This document shows positions 52,051 to 60,742 of a stretch of DNA of 64,000 bases, piece after piece. Every line of letters begins with the position of its first letter. Position 1 is the first letter of the stretch. The stretch is taken from contig NZ_CP126268.1 of the NCBI RefSeq assembly GCF_003234795.2, forward strand, positions 124,001 through 188,000, given 5' to 3'. The stretch comes from Curtobacterium sp. MCLR17_032. Its GTDB lineage: Bacteria > Actinomycetota > Actinomycetes > Actinomycetales > Microbacteriaceae. The position numbers were made by a program, and so were the translations under genes. The notes beneath the pieces were generated by a model. It had not been told where the DNA came from. It searched no databases and saw nothing but the letters and a program-made list of their open reading frames with translations.

Positions 52051-53103
52051 ATGGCGATCGCAACGGCCGCACCCAGCACCACCTCGCGCCGCACCAAGAA
52101 GGCAGCGACCAAGACCACCTCCGCCGAGGCCACCACGCTCGACGCCGTCGCCGAGGTCGAGGCCGACGAGCAGCTCGCCGGTGTCCGCGGTGCGTCCGTC
52201 GACCAGGTCGGCGACTACCTCCGTCACATCGGCCGACTCGCCCTCCTCACGGCTGAGGAAGAGGCCGACATCGCCCGCCGCATCGAGGTCGGGCTGTTCG
52301 CCGAGGAGAAGCTCCACACCGAGACCGGCCTCGAGAAGTCGCTCGAGCGCGAACTCCGCTGGCTCGTCCGCGACGGTGAGCGTGCCAAGGAGCGCATGAT
52401 CACCTCGAACCTCCGCCTGGTCGTGAGCATCGCCAAGCGCTACTCCCAGCGCGGCCTGCCGTTCATGGACGTCATCCAGGAGGGCAACCTCGGCCTGGTC
52501 CGTGCGGTCGAGAAGTTCGACTTCACCCAGGGCTACAAGTTCTCGACCTACGCCACCTGGTGGATCCGCCAGGCGATCTCGCGTGGTCTCGCCGACAAGG
52601 CACGCACGATCCGCATCCCGGTGCACACGGTCGAGCTGATCAACAAGATCTCGCGCACCGAGCGCGACCTCACCGTCGACCTCGGCCGTGCGCCGATGCC
52701 GGAGGAAGTGGCCGCCGAGCTGAGCATGAGCGTCGAGGAACTCGTCGACCTCAAGGGCCGCTCGCACGAGCCGGTCTCGATCCACACGGTCGTGGGCGAC
52801 TCGGACGACAGCGAACTCGGTGACTTCATCGAGGACGAGGACGCCGCGAGCCCCAACGAGCTCACCGAGACGACGCTGCTGCACCGCGACATCCGCTCCA
52901 TCGTCGCCGAGCTGCCGAGCGACGAAGCCAACGTGATCCGCATGCGCTACGGCCTGGACGACGACAAGCCGATGACGCTCGACGAGATCTCGAAGATCGT
53001 GCACACCACGCGTCAGGCCGTCAGCCGCGTCGAGTCGCGTGCGAAGCTCCGCCTGTTCGCGAAGGCCGTCTCGCAGGACATGCAGCTGTACCTGACCGAG
53101 TAG
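52051..53103 (+). CDS. RNA polymerase sigma-70 family factor, SigB-like group 2
   Basis: 350 aa. Region 1.2 (DQVGDYLRHIGRLALLTAEEEADIARRIE), region 2 with the -10-binding helix (NLGLVRAVEKFDFTQGYKFSTYATWWIRQAI), region 3 and the region 4 HTH (MTLDEISKIVHTTRQAVSRVESRAKLRL) are all complete. It lacks the long N-terminal extension of the actinobacterial housekeeping factor (450-500 aa), so it is more likely the SigB-type group-2 paralogue, used in stress or stationary phase; a primary role cannot be fully excluded. An Ala/Thr/Lys-rich N-terminus precedes region 1.2. Confidence 0.9.
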   Translation: MAIATAAPSTTSRRTKKAATKTTSAEATTLDAVAEVEADEQLAGVRGASVDQVGDYLRHIGRLALLTAEEEADIARRIEVGLFAEEKLHTETGLEKSLERELRWLVRDGERAKERMITSNLRLVVSIAKRYSQRGLPFMDVIQEGNLGLVRAVEKFDFTQGYKFSTYATWWIRQAISRGLADKARTIRIPVHTVELINKISRTERDLTVDLGRAPMPEEVAAELSMSVEELVDLKGRSHEPVSIHTVVGDSDDSELGDFIEDEDAASPNELTETTLLHRDIRSIVAELPSDEANVIRMRYGLDDDKPMTLDEISKIVHTTRQAVSRVESRAKLRLFAKAVSQDMQLYLTE

Positions 53104-53112
53104 GTCACATGC

Positions 53113-53146
53113 GAAGGCCCGTCCGGTGTGAACCGGGCGGGCCTTC
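53113..53146 (+). terminator. Hairpin after sigma-factor gene
   Basis: GAAGGCCCGTCCGGT / ACCGGGCGGGCCTTC, 15-bp arms with a single G-T, 4-nt loop, beginning 9 nt after the stop. Confidence 0.75.
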
Positions 53147-53159
53147 CGTCGTTCCACGG

Positions 53160-53201
53160 GCCTCCCGTCCGGCGGTGCGCGCGACGCGTCGGATGGGAGG
53201 C
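53160..53201. repeat. Inverted GCCTCCCGTCC / GGATGGGAGGC pair
   Basis: Arms 53160-53170 and 53191-53201 pair with one mismatch between convergent sigma-factor and NAD-kinase genes; same motif family as 21341 and 57392. Likely terminates the minus-strand gene. Confidence 0.6.
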
Positions 53202-53211
53202 GCGGATCGCG

Positions 53212-54144
53212 TCAGTCCTCGGTCTCGCGGTGCAGCTTCTGCCGCAGGTCGTGCGGGATCAGCTCGATGAGCTGGTCCGGACGGAGCGGCAGGTCCAGGA
53301 GGCCGAGCTTGAGGCGGCCGGTCCGGCCGTGGCGTTCGGCGTCGAGACGGACCACGCTGCCGGCGTCCTTCCGGAGCCGGACCTCGAGCTGCGCGCCGGT
53401 GGCGACCTCGCCGACGACGAGTCCGTCGACCTCGAGTGCGGCGCTGCGGGTGCCCTCGGCGATGTCGAAGCGGTAGCGCTCCCGGGCGGCGAGGACCACG
53501 GAGCGGTCGATCCCGGCCATCGGCGCGACCGGGGTCACGACCGAGCCGGAGAGTGCGGGGGAGAGCACCGGGCCGCCGGCGGCGTAGTTGTACGCGGTGG
53601 AGCCCGCCGGGGTCGAGGCGACGATGGCGTCCGCGCGGTAGTAGCCGTACCCGAGCCCGCCGACGCTGAGGTCGGCGGAGACCTGGCCGGCGCCCGGGCG
53701 TCGGACGATCGTGATGTCGTTGAAGGCCAGGTAGTCCGTGCGGGATCCACCCCACGAGAGCCGGGCCTCCAGTGCGTGGTGCGGTTCGAGCTGGTACTCG
53801 CCGGCCGAGAGCCGTTCGAGCGCGGACTCGAGCTCGGGCGGTTCGATCTCGACCAGGAAGCCGACGTTGCCGTAGTTCACGCCGAGCACCGGCACCGGGC
53901 GGCGGGCCACGAGTCGCATGGCGCCGAGCATCGTGCCGTCGCCGCCGAGCGCCACGACCAGGTCGACGGTGTCGGTGAACTCGTCGTCGTCGACGGCGTC
54001 GATCGCGCTGCCCAGGCGTGCTGCGTCGATCCGCCGGGCGACCAGACGGCCGGCACCGGACGCGTTCCAACGGTCCAGGACCTCGACGGACTCCTGCACG
54101 TTCTTCGACGGGTGGACGACGAGGCCGACGACGGGCTGCTCCAT
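53212..54144 (-). CDS. NAD(+)/NADH kinase homologue
   Basis: 310 aa. The diacylglycerol-kinase/NAD-kinase fold is shown by VALGGDGTMLGAMRL (GGDG), VLGVNYGNVGFLVEIEP, AFNDITIVR (NE/D motif, here ND) and IVASTPAGSTAYNYAAGGPVL. These are the NadK catalytic elements, so NADP synthesis is probable. It stands alone, not in the usual tlyA-nadK-recN context, and the middle is diverged from typical NadK, so it may be a second copy. ATG 54144 follows TACGAT by 7 nt (leaderless type). Confidence 0.83.
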   Translation of the reverse strand: MEQPVVGLVVHPSKNVQESVEVLDRWNASGAGRLVARRIDAARLGSAIDAVDDDEFTDTVDLVVALGGDGTMLGAMRLVARRPVPVLGVNYGNVGFLVEIEPPELESALERLSAGEYQLEPHHALEARLSWGGSRTDYLAFNDITIVRRPGAGQVSADLSVGGLGYGYYRADAIVASTPAGSTAYNYAAGGPVLSPALSGSVVTPVAPMAGIDRSVVLAARERYRFDIAEGTRSAALEVDGLVVGEVATGAQLEVRLRKDAGSVVRLDAERHGRTGRLKLGLLDLPLRPDQLIELIPHDLRQKLHRETED

Positions 54145-54151
54145 GCACCGG

Positions 54152-54157
54152 ATCGTA
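54152..54157 (-). promoter_or_regulatory. Leaderless-type -10 box of NAD-kinase gene
   Basis: TACGAT on the minus strand, then 7 nt, then ATG 54144. Confidence 0.5.
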
Positions 54158-54219
54158 CCGGTGGCCCCTCGGCGTCGGCGGATGTCCCCACCGCCCTTCC
54201 GTTTCGTACTCATATCTCG

Positions 54220-54225
54220 TATTCT
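54220..54225 (+). promoter_or_regulatory. Leaderless-type -10 box
   Basis: TATTCT, then 6 nt, then ATG 54232. Confidence 0.5.
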
Positions 54226-54231
54226 GCATGG

Positions 54232-54705
54232 ATGCAGACTGCCGTGCTCTCCGTCGCCGTGCCCGAAGTCCGACGCGGGCGGGAGATCGCCCTGCTGGCC
54301 GAGCACGAAGCCCGCGCCATCGGGTACGGCTTCGTCGACGCCGAGCACCTGCTCCTCGCCGCCGTCGCCCTGTGTGCCGGCATGCCGCGGTTCGGCGCGG
54401 TGCTGGCCGACCACGGGCTGTCCGTCGACGCGGTGCGCTGTGCCGCACGCGCGATCGTCGGGCCGCCGCCGGGCGACCGTCACGAGGACCGGATCAGCTG
54501 CACGCCCGCCGTCGCCCGGATCCTCGCGCACGCCGCCCAGATCGCCGGACCCCACGAACGGGTCCGACCGCACCACGTCCTGCTCGCCGTCCTGGACGGT
54601 GTCGACGACCCGCTGCTCGGTGGTGCCCACGAGGTGCTCGAAGCGGTCGGAGCCGACCCGCGCCGCCTCCGCCGAGCCCTCCGCCGGGCCGGGCGACGGG
54701 CGTGA
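54232..54705 (+). CDS. Stand-alone Clp N-terminal-domain protein
   Basis: 157 aa. The sequence follows the Clp_N double-repeat: ALLAEHEARAIGYGFVDAEHLLLAAVAL... and ARILAHAAQIAGPHERVRPHHVLLAVLDG, which parallel the [24 protein letters not shown] repeats of the ClpC encoded 153 bp downstream. There is no ATPase domain. Similar ClpS/ClpC-N-like proteins exist in actinobacteria. It could be an adaptor, a decoy for ClpC clients, or a sensor of damaged proteins (inference). The C-terminus is very Arg-rich. The start is leaderless-type. Confidence 0.8.
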   Translation: MQTAVLSVAVPEVRRGREIALLAEHEARAIGYGFVDAEHLLLAAVALCAGMPRFGAVLADHGLSVDAVRCAARAIVGPPPGDRHEDRISCTPAVARILAHAAQIAGPHERVRPHHVLLAVLDGVDDPLLGGAHEVLEAVGADPRRLRRALRRAGRRA

Positions 54706-54799
54706 CGATCCGCGCAGTGCGCCGGACGACCCGAGGTCACGCCCACGGCGAACAGGGGCAGCCCTGACGGGAAGCGCTGGTTAGTCTCGATGTACGTGA

Positions 54800-54845
54800 C
54801 CGGACTCACACGAGTCCGGCTGTCGGCCCCGGTTCGTTCGGGGCC
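54800..54845 (+). promoter_or_regulatory. Two consecutive hairpins in clpC leader
   Basis: CCGGACT / AGTCCGG (54800-54819) and GGCCCC / GGGGCC (54825-54845) sit directly before AAGGGAGAGCAC and ATG 54858. Possible mRNA structures affecting translation; no CtsR or CIRCE box was recognised. Confidence 0.4.
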
Positions 54846-54857
54846 AAGGGAGAGCAC

Positions 54858-57377
54858 ATGTTCGAGAGATTCACCGACCGGGCCCGTCGTGTTGTCGTCC
54901 TCGCTCAAGAAGAAGCGAAGATGCTCAACCACAACTACATCGGTACGGAGCACATCCTCCTCGGCCTCATCCACGAGGGCGAGGGCGTCGCCGCCAAGGC
55001 GCTGGAGTCGCTCGGTATCTCCCTCGATGCCGTCCGCGAGCAGGTGCAGGACATCATCGGGCAGGGCCAGCAGCAGCCGACCGGGCACATCCCGTTCACG
55101 CCGCGCGCCAAGAAGGTCCTCGAGCTGTCCCTGCGCGAAGCGCTGCAGCTCGGCCACAACTACATCGGGACCGAGCACATCCTGCTCGGCCTCATCCGCG
55201 AGGGCGAGGGTGTCGCAGCCCAGGTCCTCGTGAAGCTCGGCGCCGACCTCAACCGGGTCCGCCAGCAGGTCATCCAGCTCCTGTCCGGCTACCAGGGCAA
55301 GGAAGCGGTCGCCGTCGGCGGCGAGCAGCAGCAGAACGCGCAGCAGGGTTCGCAGGTCCTCGACCAGTTCGGTCGGAACCTCACCCAGGCAGCGCGCGAC
55401 GGCAAGCTCGACCCGGTCATCGGGCGCGAGAAGGAGATGGAGCGGGTCATGCAGATCCTCTCCCGTCGCTCCAAGAACAACCCCGTCCTGATCGGTGAGC
55501 CCGGCGTCGGCAAGACCGCCGTCGTCGAGGGCCTCGCCCAGGCGATCGTCAAGGGCGACGTGCCCGAGACGCTGAAGGACAAGCAGCTCTACTCCCTCGA
55601 CCTCGGGTCGCTCATCGCCGGGTCCCGCTACCGCGGTGACTTCGAGGAGCGCCTCAAGAAGGTCACGAAGGAGATCCGTACCCGCGGCGACATCATCGTC
55701 TTCATCGACGAGATCCACACGCTCGTCGGTGCCGGCGCTGCCGAGGGCGCGATCGACGCGGCCTCGATCCTCAAGCCGCTCCTCGCCCGCGGTGAGCTCC
55801 AGACCATCGGTGCCACCACGCTCGACGAGTACCGCAAGCACTTCGAGAAGGACGCAGCCCTCGAGCGTCGCTTCCAGTCGGTGCAGGTCAACGAGCCGTC
55901 GCTGCCGCACACGATCAACATCCTCAAGGGCCTCCGCGACAAGTACGAGGCGTTCCACAAGGTGTCCATCACCGACGGGGCGATCGTCTCCGCGGCGAAC
56001 CTGGCGGACCGCTACGTGCAGGACCGCTTCCTGCCCGACAAGGCCATCGACCTGATCGACGAGGCCGGCGCCCGCCTGCGTCTGTCGATCCTGTCGGCGC
56101 CGCCCGAGCTCCGCGAGTTCGACGAGAAGATCTCGACCGTTCGCGGGTCGAAGGAAGCCGCCATCGAGGAGCAGGATTTCGAGAAGGCCGCCAGCCTGCG
56201 CGACGAGGAGAAGAAGCTCCTCGGCGAGCGTCTCCGACTCGAGAAGCAGTGGCGTGCCGGTGACGTCGCCGCGTCCGGCACCGTCGACGAGGGCATCATC
56301 GCCGAGGTCCTGGCCCAGGCCACGGGCATCCCGGTGTTCAAGCTCACCGAAGAGGAGACCTCGCGCCTCGTCTTCATGGAGAAGGCACTGCACCAGCGCG
56401 TCATCGGTCAGGAAGAGGCCATCTCGGCCCTCTCCAAGACCATCCGACGCACCCGTGCCGGCCTGAAGGACCCGAACCGTCCCTCCGGCTCGTTCATCTT
56501 CGCCGGCCCCACGGGCGTCGGGAAGACCGAGCTCGCCAAGGCCCTGGCCGAGTTCCTGTTCGACGACGAGGGTGCACTGATCTCCCTCGACATGTCGGAG
56601 TTCGGCGAGAAGCACACCGTCTCGCGTCTGTTCGGTGCCCCTCCCGGGTTCGTCGGGTTCGAAGAGGGCGGCCAGCTCACCGAGAAGGTGCGCCGCAAGC
56701 CGTTCTCCGTGGTCCTGTTCGACGAGATCGAGAAGGCCCACCCGGACATCTTCAACTCGCTGCTGCAGGTCCTCGAAGAGGGTCGTCTGACCGATGGTCA
56801 GGGCCGCGTGGTCGACTTCAAGAACACCGTCATCATCATGACCACGAACCTCGGTTCGCAGGGCATCGCGGGTGGCCCGGTGGGCTTCCAGGTCGAGGGC
56901 AACTCGGCCGTCGGCTACGACCGCATGCGCGGCAAGGTGAACGAGGAGCTGAAGAAGCACTTCAAGCCCGAGTTCCTGAACCGCGTCGACGACACGATCG
57001 TGTTCCCGCAGCTGTCGCAGCCCGAGCTGCTGCAGATCGTGGACCTGTTCGTGAAGCGTCTGGCCGACCGTCTGCTCGACCGCGACATGACCGTCGAGCT
57101 GTCGCTGCCGGCCAAGGAGCAGCTCATCAAGGTCGGGTTCGACCCGTCCCTCGGTGCTCGACCGCTGCGCCGCGCGATGCAGCACGAGGTCGAGGACCAG
57201 CTGTCCGAGCACATCCTGCAGGGTGAGCTCACCGCGGGCGACCACGTGAAGGTCGACTTCGTGGACGGTGCGTTCACCTTCGAGACCGGGCGTCAGCCGG
57301 GCCGCGAAGAGGTCCTCACCGGCGCTCCCTCGCTCGAGAAGGCGCCCGAGGCGCCCACCGGCGAGATCGAGGGCTAA
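54858..57377 (+). CDS. clpC: ATP-dependent protease ATPase subunit ClpC
   Basis: 839 aa. Double Clp_N repeat (1-145), the first AAA+ (Walker [19 protein letters not shown]), a middle UVR/coiled-coil domain ([22 protein letters not shown]), and the second AAA+ ([43 protein letters not shown]). The LGF-type ClpP-binding loop region fits ClpC. It unfolds client proteins for ClpP and is essential in many actinobacteria. AGGGAG lies 6 nt before ATG. Confidence 0.98.
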   Translation: MFERFTDRARRVVVLAQEEAKMLNHNYIGTEHILLGLIHEGEGVAAKALESLGISLDAVREQVQDIIGQGQQQPTGHIPFTPRAKKVLELSLREALQLGHNYIGTEHILLGLIREGEGVAAQVLVKLGADLNRVRQQVIQLLSGYQGKEAVAVGGEQQQNAQQGSQVLDQFGRNLTQAARDGKLDPVIGREKEMERVMQILSRRSKNNPVLIGEPGVGKTAVVEGLAQAIVKGDVPETLKDKQLYSLDLGSLIAGSRYRGDFEERLKKVTKEIRTRGDIIVFIDEIHTLVGAGAAEGAIDAASILKPLLARGELQTIGATTLDEYRKHFEKDAALERRFQSVQVNEPSLPHTINILKGLRDKYEAFHKVSITDGAIVSAANLADRYVQDRFLPDKAIDLIDEAGARLRLSILSAPPELREFDEKISTVRGSKEAAIEEQDFEKAASLRDEEKKLLGERLRLEKQWRAGDVAASGTVDEGIIAEVLAQATGIPVFKLTEEETSRLVFMEKALHQRVIGQEEAISALSKTIRRTRAGLKDPNRPSGSFIFAGPTGVGKTELAKALAEFLFDDEGALISLDMSEFGEKHTVSRLFGAPPGFVGFEEGGQLTEKVRRKPFSVVLFDEIEKAHPDIFNSLLQVLEEGRLTDGQGRVVDFKNTVIIMTTNLGSQGIAGGPVGFQVEGNSAVGYDRMRGKVNEELKKHFKPEFLNRVDDTIVFPQLSQPELLQIVDLFVKRLADRLLDRDMTVELSLPAKEQLIKVGFDPSLGARPLRRAMQHEVEDQLSEHILQGELTAGDHVKVDFVDGAFTFETGRQPGREEVLTGAPSLEKAPEAPTGEIEG

Positions 57378-57391
57378 TCAGCCAGCCACAC

Positions 57392-57439
57392 CACAGACGG
57401 GAGGCCCGGTACCAGCTGGTACCGGGCCTCCCGTCTGTG
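57392..57439. terminator. 23-bp perfect palindrome between convergent genes
   Basis: Arms 57392-57414 and 57417-57439 (CACAGACGGGAGGCCCGG... type) pair without mismatch around GC. It contains the GACGGGAGGC motif and terminates both clpC and the SRPBCC gene. Confidence 0.8.
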
Positions 57440-57453
57440 TGCGGTCCGGCGGA

Positions 57454-57906
57454 TCAGGCCTGGACGTCGCCGCGCCAGCCGTCGGCCGTGGGGGCCGCCT
57501 CGACGCGCTCCTTGTAGTTCTGCAGGTCCTTCTTGACGGCGTGGCCGCCGACGCCCACCGCGGACCCGAGCTTCTCGAGGAAGCCGGAGGGCTCCCAGTC
57601 GATCTGCACGGTGACACGGGTCTCCGCGTCGGCGAGCTTGTGGAAGGTGACCACGCCGGCGTGCTCGGTGTCGCCGTCCTTGACGGTCCACGCGACGCGC
57701 TCGTCCGGGTGCTGCTCGGTGATGAGGGCACGGAACGAACGCTCCTGGCCGGCGACCTTCACGGTCCAGTCGGTCGTGGTGTCGTCGACCTGGACGATCT
57801 TCTCGACCTCGTCGAGGAACGTGGGGAACTCCTCGAAGCGGGTCCACTGGTCGTAGGCGGCGCGGACGGGGACGCTGACGTCGACGGTCTCGATGATCTG
57901 GGGCAT
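57454..57906 (-). CDS. SRPBCC/COQ10-like START-domain protein
   Basis: 150 aa. MPQIIETVDVSVPVRAAYDQWTRFEEFPTFLDEVEKI is the hallmark of polyketide-cyclase/COQ10-type SRPBCC proteins, followed by RVAWTVKDGDTEHAGVVTFHKL and a C-terminal amphipathic helix with GFLEKLGSAVG. It probably binds a hydrophobic ligand; function unknown. AGGAGGAG lies 6 nt before ATG 57906. Divergent from the acetyltransferase gene. Confidence 0.85.
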   Translation of the reverse strand: MPQIIETVDVSVPVRAAYDQWTRFEEFPTFLDEVEKIVQVDDTTTDWTVKVAGQERSFRALITEQHPDERVAWTVKDGDTEHAGVVTFHKLADAETRVTVQIDWEPSGFLEKLGSAVGVGGHAVKKDLQNYKERVEAAPTADGWRGDVQA

Positions 57907-58013
57907 GGTTGCTCCTCCTGCTCGTCGTGCTGGTGTGTCTCGGACGGTAGGCCGGTGCGCCTGTGCAGTGTCCTGGCTGATGTCCCCCGTGACGCCGTGT
58001 GACGGTGGCGACG

Positions 58014-58019
58014 TAGGCT
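58014..58019 (+). promoter_or_regulatory. Leaderless-type -10 box
   Basis: TAGGCT, then 7 nt, then ATG 58027. Confidence 0.5.
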
Positions 58020-58026
58020 GGGTCGG

Positions 58027-58569
58027 ATGACTGAGCACGGACGGCACGCCTTCTCGGAACGGGACGACCACGGGATCCTGGTGCGCCCGGCGCTGGCGTC
58101 CGATGTGCCGCACATCCAGCGGCTCATCGCGCCGTACGTCGACCGGCGGATCCTGCTCGGCAAGGAGAACGTCGTCCTGTACGGGTCGATCCAGCAGTTC
58201 CGGATCGCCGAAGGACCGGACGGGACGCCGATCGGCTGTGGCGCCCTCGCCGTGTTCTGGGACGACATCGCCGAGGTCCGGACCCTGGCACTCGACCAGG
58301 ACTGGATCCACAAGCGCGTCGGGCACCGGATGCTCGAAGCCCTCGAGCACGACGCCCGCGAGCTCGGCGTCGCCCGCATCTTCTGCCTGACGTTCGAGGT
58401 CGACTTCTTCGCCAAGCACGGGTACCTCGAGATCGGGGAGACCGTCGTCCCGCCCGAGGTGTACGCCGAACTGGTGCGGTCGTCGGACGAAGGGGTCGCG
58501 GAGTTCCTGGACCTCGCCCGGGTCAAGCCGAACACCCTCGGCAACACCCGCATGCTGAAGATCCTCTGA
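58027..58569 (+). CDS. Amino-acid N-acetyltransferase (short N-acetylglutamate synthase type)
   Basis: 180 aa GNAT protein. VRPALASDVPHIQRLIAPYVDRRILLGKE, GCGALAVFWDDIAEVRTLALDQDWIHKRVGHRMLEALE (acetyl-CoA loop), IFCLTFEVDFFAKHGYLEIGE. It matches the short ArgA-type enzymes of actinobacteria (Rv2747-like), which make N-acetylglutamate, the first step of arginine synthesis. It is not beside the arg operon. Leaderless-type start. Confidence 0.8.
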   Translation: MTEHGRHAFSERDDHGILVRPALASDVPHIQRLIAPYVDRRILLGKENVVLYGSIQQFRIAEGPDGTPIGCGALAVFWDDIAEVRTLALDQDWIHKRVGHRMLEALEHDARELGVARIFCLTFEVDFFAKHGYLEIGETVVPPEVYAELVRSSDEGVAEFLDLARVKPNTLGNTRMLKIL

Positions 58570-58621
58570 CGGGTTGCCCGGCCGCCCGGCGAGGGACCTC
58601 GGCCGGTCCCGCACGGGTGTC

Positions 58622-58627
58622 TACCCT
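58622..58627 (+). promoter_or_regulatory. Leaderless-type -10 box
   Basis: TACCCT, then 6 nt, then ATG 58634. Confidence 0.5.
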
Positions 58628-58633
58628 GTGCGC

Positions 58634-59329
58634 ATGTCGTCGTTCCGCCATCCCGTCGGCCCCGAGCGTCCGGGGACCTACTGGCGCCGCCGAGCCCTGG
58701 TGCTCGGGGTGGTCCTGCTCGTCGTGGTCGTCGTCGTGCTCATCGTCGTCGGACGGGGCAACGGCGCCCCTGCGGCCGGTCCGACTCCCGGTGGTGGGGC
58801 GTCATCGGCAGCTGCTGATGCCGGTGCTGGTTCGGGCTCGGGGTCTGCGAGCTCCGGCGCGTCGGGGTCTGCCTCGGGCGCGCCGTCGAGCTCACCCACA
58901 CCGTCGGCCGCCGCACGCAAGGACGGCGCGGCCTGCGCCACCGACCAGATCGCACTCACCCCGGTCCTCGACAAGCGCGTCTACGCCGCCGGCGAGGACC
59001 CGAAGATCGCGATGTCGATCAAGAACACCGGATCGAACTCCTGCCACATGGACCTCGGGTCCGCCCAGCAGGTGCTGACCATCACGTCCGGCAAGGAGCA
59101 GTACTGGTCGTCGAAGGACTGCCAGACCGGCGGCACCGACCAGGACGTCACGCTGAAGGCCGGCCAGCAGCTCACCACGCCCGCCATCGCCTGGGATCGC
59201 ACCCGGTCCTCGGCGACGACGTGCGACGCCGCACGCGCCTCGGTGACGGCTGGGGGCGCGAGCTACCACCTGCAGGTCGCGGTGGGGGAGATCACGTCGG
59301 CGGAGTCGGTGCAGTTCGTCCTGAGCTGA
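58634..59329 (+). CDS. Membrane-anchored extracellular beta-domain protein
   Basis: 231 aa. One strong N-terminal helix (ALVLGVVLLVVVVVVLIVVG) acts as signal-anchor, then a Gly/Ser/Ala linker (about 45-95) and an exposed domain with four cysteines (ACATDQ, NSCHMDL, KDCQTGG, TTCDAA) and an Ig/DUF4232-like pattern (YAAGEDPKIAMSIKNTGSNSC). Cysteine pairing outside the cell is likely. Leaderless-type start. Function unknown; similar proteins are common in Microbacteriaceae. Confidence 0.75.
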   Translation: MSSFRHPVGPERPGTYWRRRALVLGVVLLVVVVVVLIVVGRGNGAPAAGPTPGGGASSAAADAGAGSGSGSASSGASGSASGAPSSSPTPSAAARKDGAACATDQIALTPVLDKRVYAAGEDPKIAMSIKNTGSNSCHMDLGSAQQVLTITSGKEQYWSSKDCQTGGTDQDVTLKAGQQLTTPAIAWDRTRSSATTCDAARASVTAGGASYHLQVAVGEITSAESVQFVLS

Positions 59330-59390
59330 GGGTGCGCTGCCGTCAGGTGCGCATCCGTCGGTGGTGGCTGTCCGACCCCGGGAACGACGA

Positions 59391-59428
59391 AGCGCCGGGG
59401 CCGAGGATTGCTCCTCAGACCCGGCGCT
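59391..59428. terminator. Bidirectional hairpin upstream of cspA end
   Basis: AGCGCCGGG / CCCGGCGCT with an inner GAGGA / TCCTC pairing; lies between the convergent membrane-protein gene and cspA. Confidence 0.65.
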
Positions 59429-59442
59429 CGCGAAGACCGGTG

Positions 59443-59649
59443 TTAGCCGATGACGGTGATGTTCTCCGCCTGCGGGCCCTTGCGGCCCTCGGTGATCTCG
59501 AATTCGACCTTCTGGTTCTCCTCGAGCGACTTGTAGCCGTTGCCACCGATCGCGGAGAAGTGGGCGAAGACGTCAGCGCTGCCGTCGTCCGGCGCAATGA
59601 AGCCGAAGCCCTTTTCGTTGTTGAACCACTTGACAGTCCCAGTTGCCAT
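59443..59649 (-). CDS. cspA: Cold-shock protein
   Basis: 68 aa. RNP1 and RNP2 motifs KGFGFIAP and DVFAHFSAI in an OB fold ([18 protein letters not shown]...). It binds single-stranded RNA and DNA as a chaperone. AAGGAACG upstream of ATG 59649 is the ribosome site. Full length for the family. Confidence 0.97.
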   Translation of the reverse strand: MATGTVKWFNNEKGFGFIAPDDGSADVFAHFSAIGGNGYKSLEENQKVEFEITEGRKGPQAENITVIG

Positions 59650-59831
59650 TTCGGCGTTCCTTACTTTCTTACGTGCGCGGCGAGAGAATTCCACCACCGC
59701 GGGTTTCGACGGCATGGCCATCGAGCTTTGTGCGGCACCCGGCATCGAGCGGGGCGACGGAGATCAGAGGTTCAGTGCAATCGGAAGTGCACTCACCATC
59801 GGGCAGGTGAACGGGTCGCAGGCTACGAGAT

Positions 59832-60066
59832 CGACCCGGCTGTGAAACCAGGCGACGATCCCGTCGGTGCGGAAGATTGGAGTCTTCGTGTACGGGACCC
59901 CGTGTTGTTCGCAATGCTCACACACGAGGGCCTTCGCACAACGCAGGATTGGCCACGCCATGCTCGGGAACAGGTGGAGATCTGCCTGGTGGTCGAGACC
60001 GCCCAGCAGGTGGTCCACCCACACGCCACCAGCGATGCTACGCGAAGATCGGCCCTGACGCGAGGG
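59832..60066 (-). pseudogene. Fatty-acid desaturase C-terminal remnant
   Basis: The minus strand reads RSSRSIAGGVWVDHLLGG, LDHQADLHLFPSMAW, PILRCAKALVCEHCEQ and HGVPYTKT. It aligns with the membrane desaturase end (SRN..GG..D..LGGLNYQIEHHLFPSMPRPNL, then C..HG..Y.ET). The third His box HH is broken: QIEHH reads QADLH. Nothing of the N-terminal 250 residues remains on either side, so this is a dead fragment. Base composition is a little lower in GC than its neighbours. Identification is from memory of the family. Confidence 0.65.
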
Positions 60067-60194
60067 CGAATCCGTCTCGACCCCCTCGATGACGCTCGGA
60101 ATCCCCGCTTCGGCGGGTGTGGATGAGCCTCCGGACGGGCCCCGCGCGGCCACCGTCCGGCCCGGGCGGAAGGCAGAACCGCGGCCCCAGAGGC

Positions 60195-60305
60195 ATGGCG
60201 GCGACGGTGGAGCAGCCCGCGGAGGCCCTCGGCACCGACCGGATCGCACACGCGGTCACCCCTGGTGACGTTGTCTGGGACATCGCTCAGAGGTGCGCCC
60301 GCTGA
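60195..60305 (+). pseudogene. Possible truncated LysM-domain fragment
   Basis: 36 codons ending DRIAHAVTPGDVVWDIAQRCAR-stop. VTPGDVVWDIAQR matches the first half of a LysM peptidoglycan-binding motif (xVxPGDTVWxIAxR), then stops where the motif should go on. It lies beside the desaturase remnant, so the 59650-60380 gap is a small graveyard. Confidence 0.35.
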
Positions 60306-60383
60306 GTGCGTCTACAGGACGACATGCGACTCCGGCACGGCGACCGCGGCGTAGCGTCACGGACATCGACGGAAGGCTGGGCC

Positions 60384-60671
60384 ATGAAGTACCTCATCTA
60401 CGGGGTCGCCTCGGTCATGACGAGCGACGAAGCGGCGTACGCCGTGCTCGACTACGCGACGGCACTGGCACAGTCCGGACTCGCTGACCGCGTGGACGTC
60501 CCTTCGGTCGACGACTACGGCATGGCCGCGACGTCGAGCTTCATCCTCGCCCCCGCGATCGGCGTCCTCGTGCAATCCGCTCCGGACGACGAGCTCGGTC
60601 CGGAGACCACCCAGTTCGCCGCCGACCTGCGCATCCGCACCCACGCCGTCCAGGCCGGCCGGGTCCACTGA
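60384..60671 (+). CDS. Hypothetical protein
   Basis: 95 aa, mixed alpha/beta, beginning MKYLIYGVASVMTSDEAAYAVLDYATAL, with no signal peptide. GGAAGG precedes ATG 60384. No domain recognised; similar short proteins are known only as hypothetical in actinobacteria, to my recollection. Confidence 0.65.
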   Translation: MKYLIYGVASVMTSDEAAYAVLDYATALAQSGLADRVDVPSVDDYGMAATSSFILAPAIGVLVQSAPDDELGPETTQFAADLRIRTHAVQAGRVH

Positions 60672-60742
60672 CCGGCACCGTGCCTCCCGTCTCGGCGCCC
60701 GACCGGAGCCGCACGCACGCGCGTGCTGCTTGACTAGGGGCG

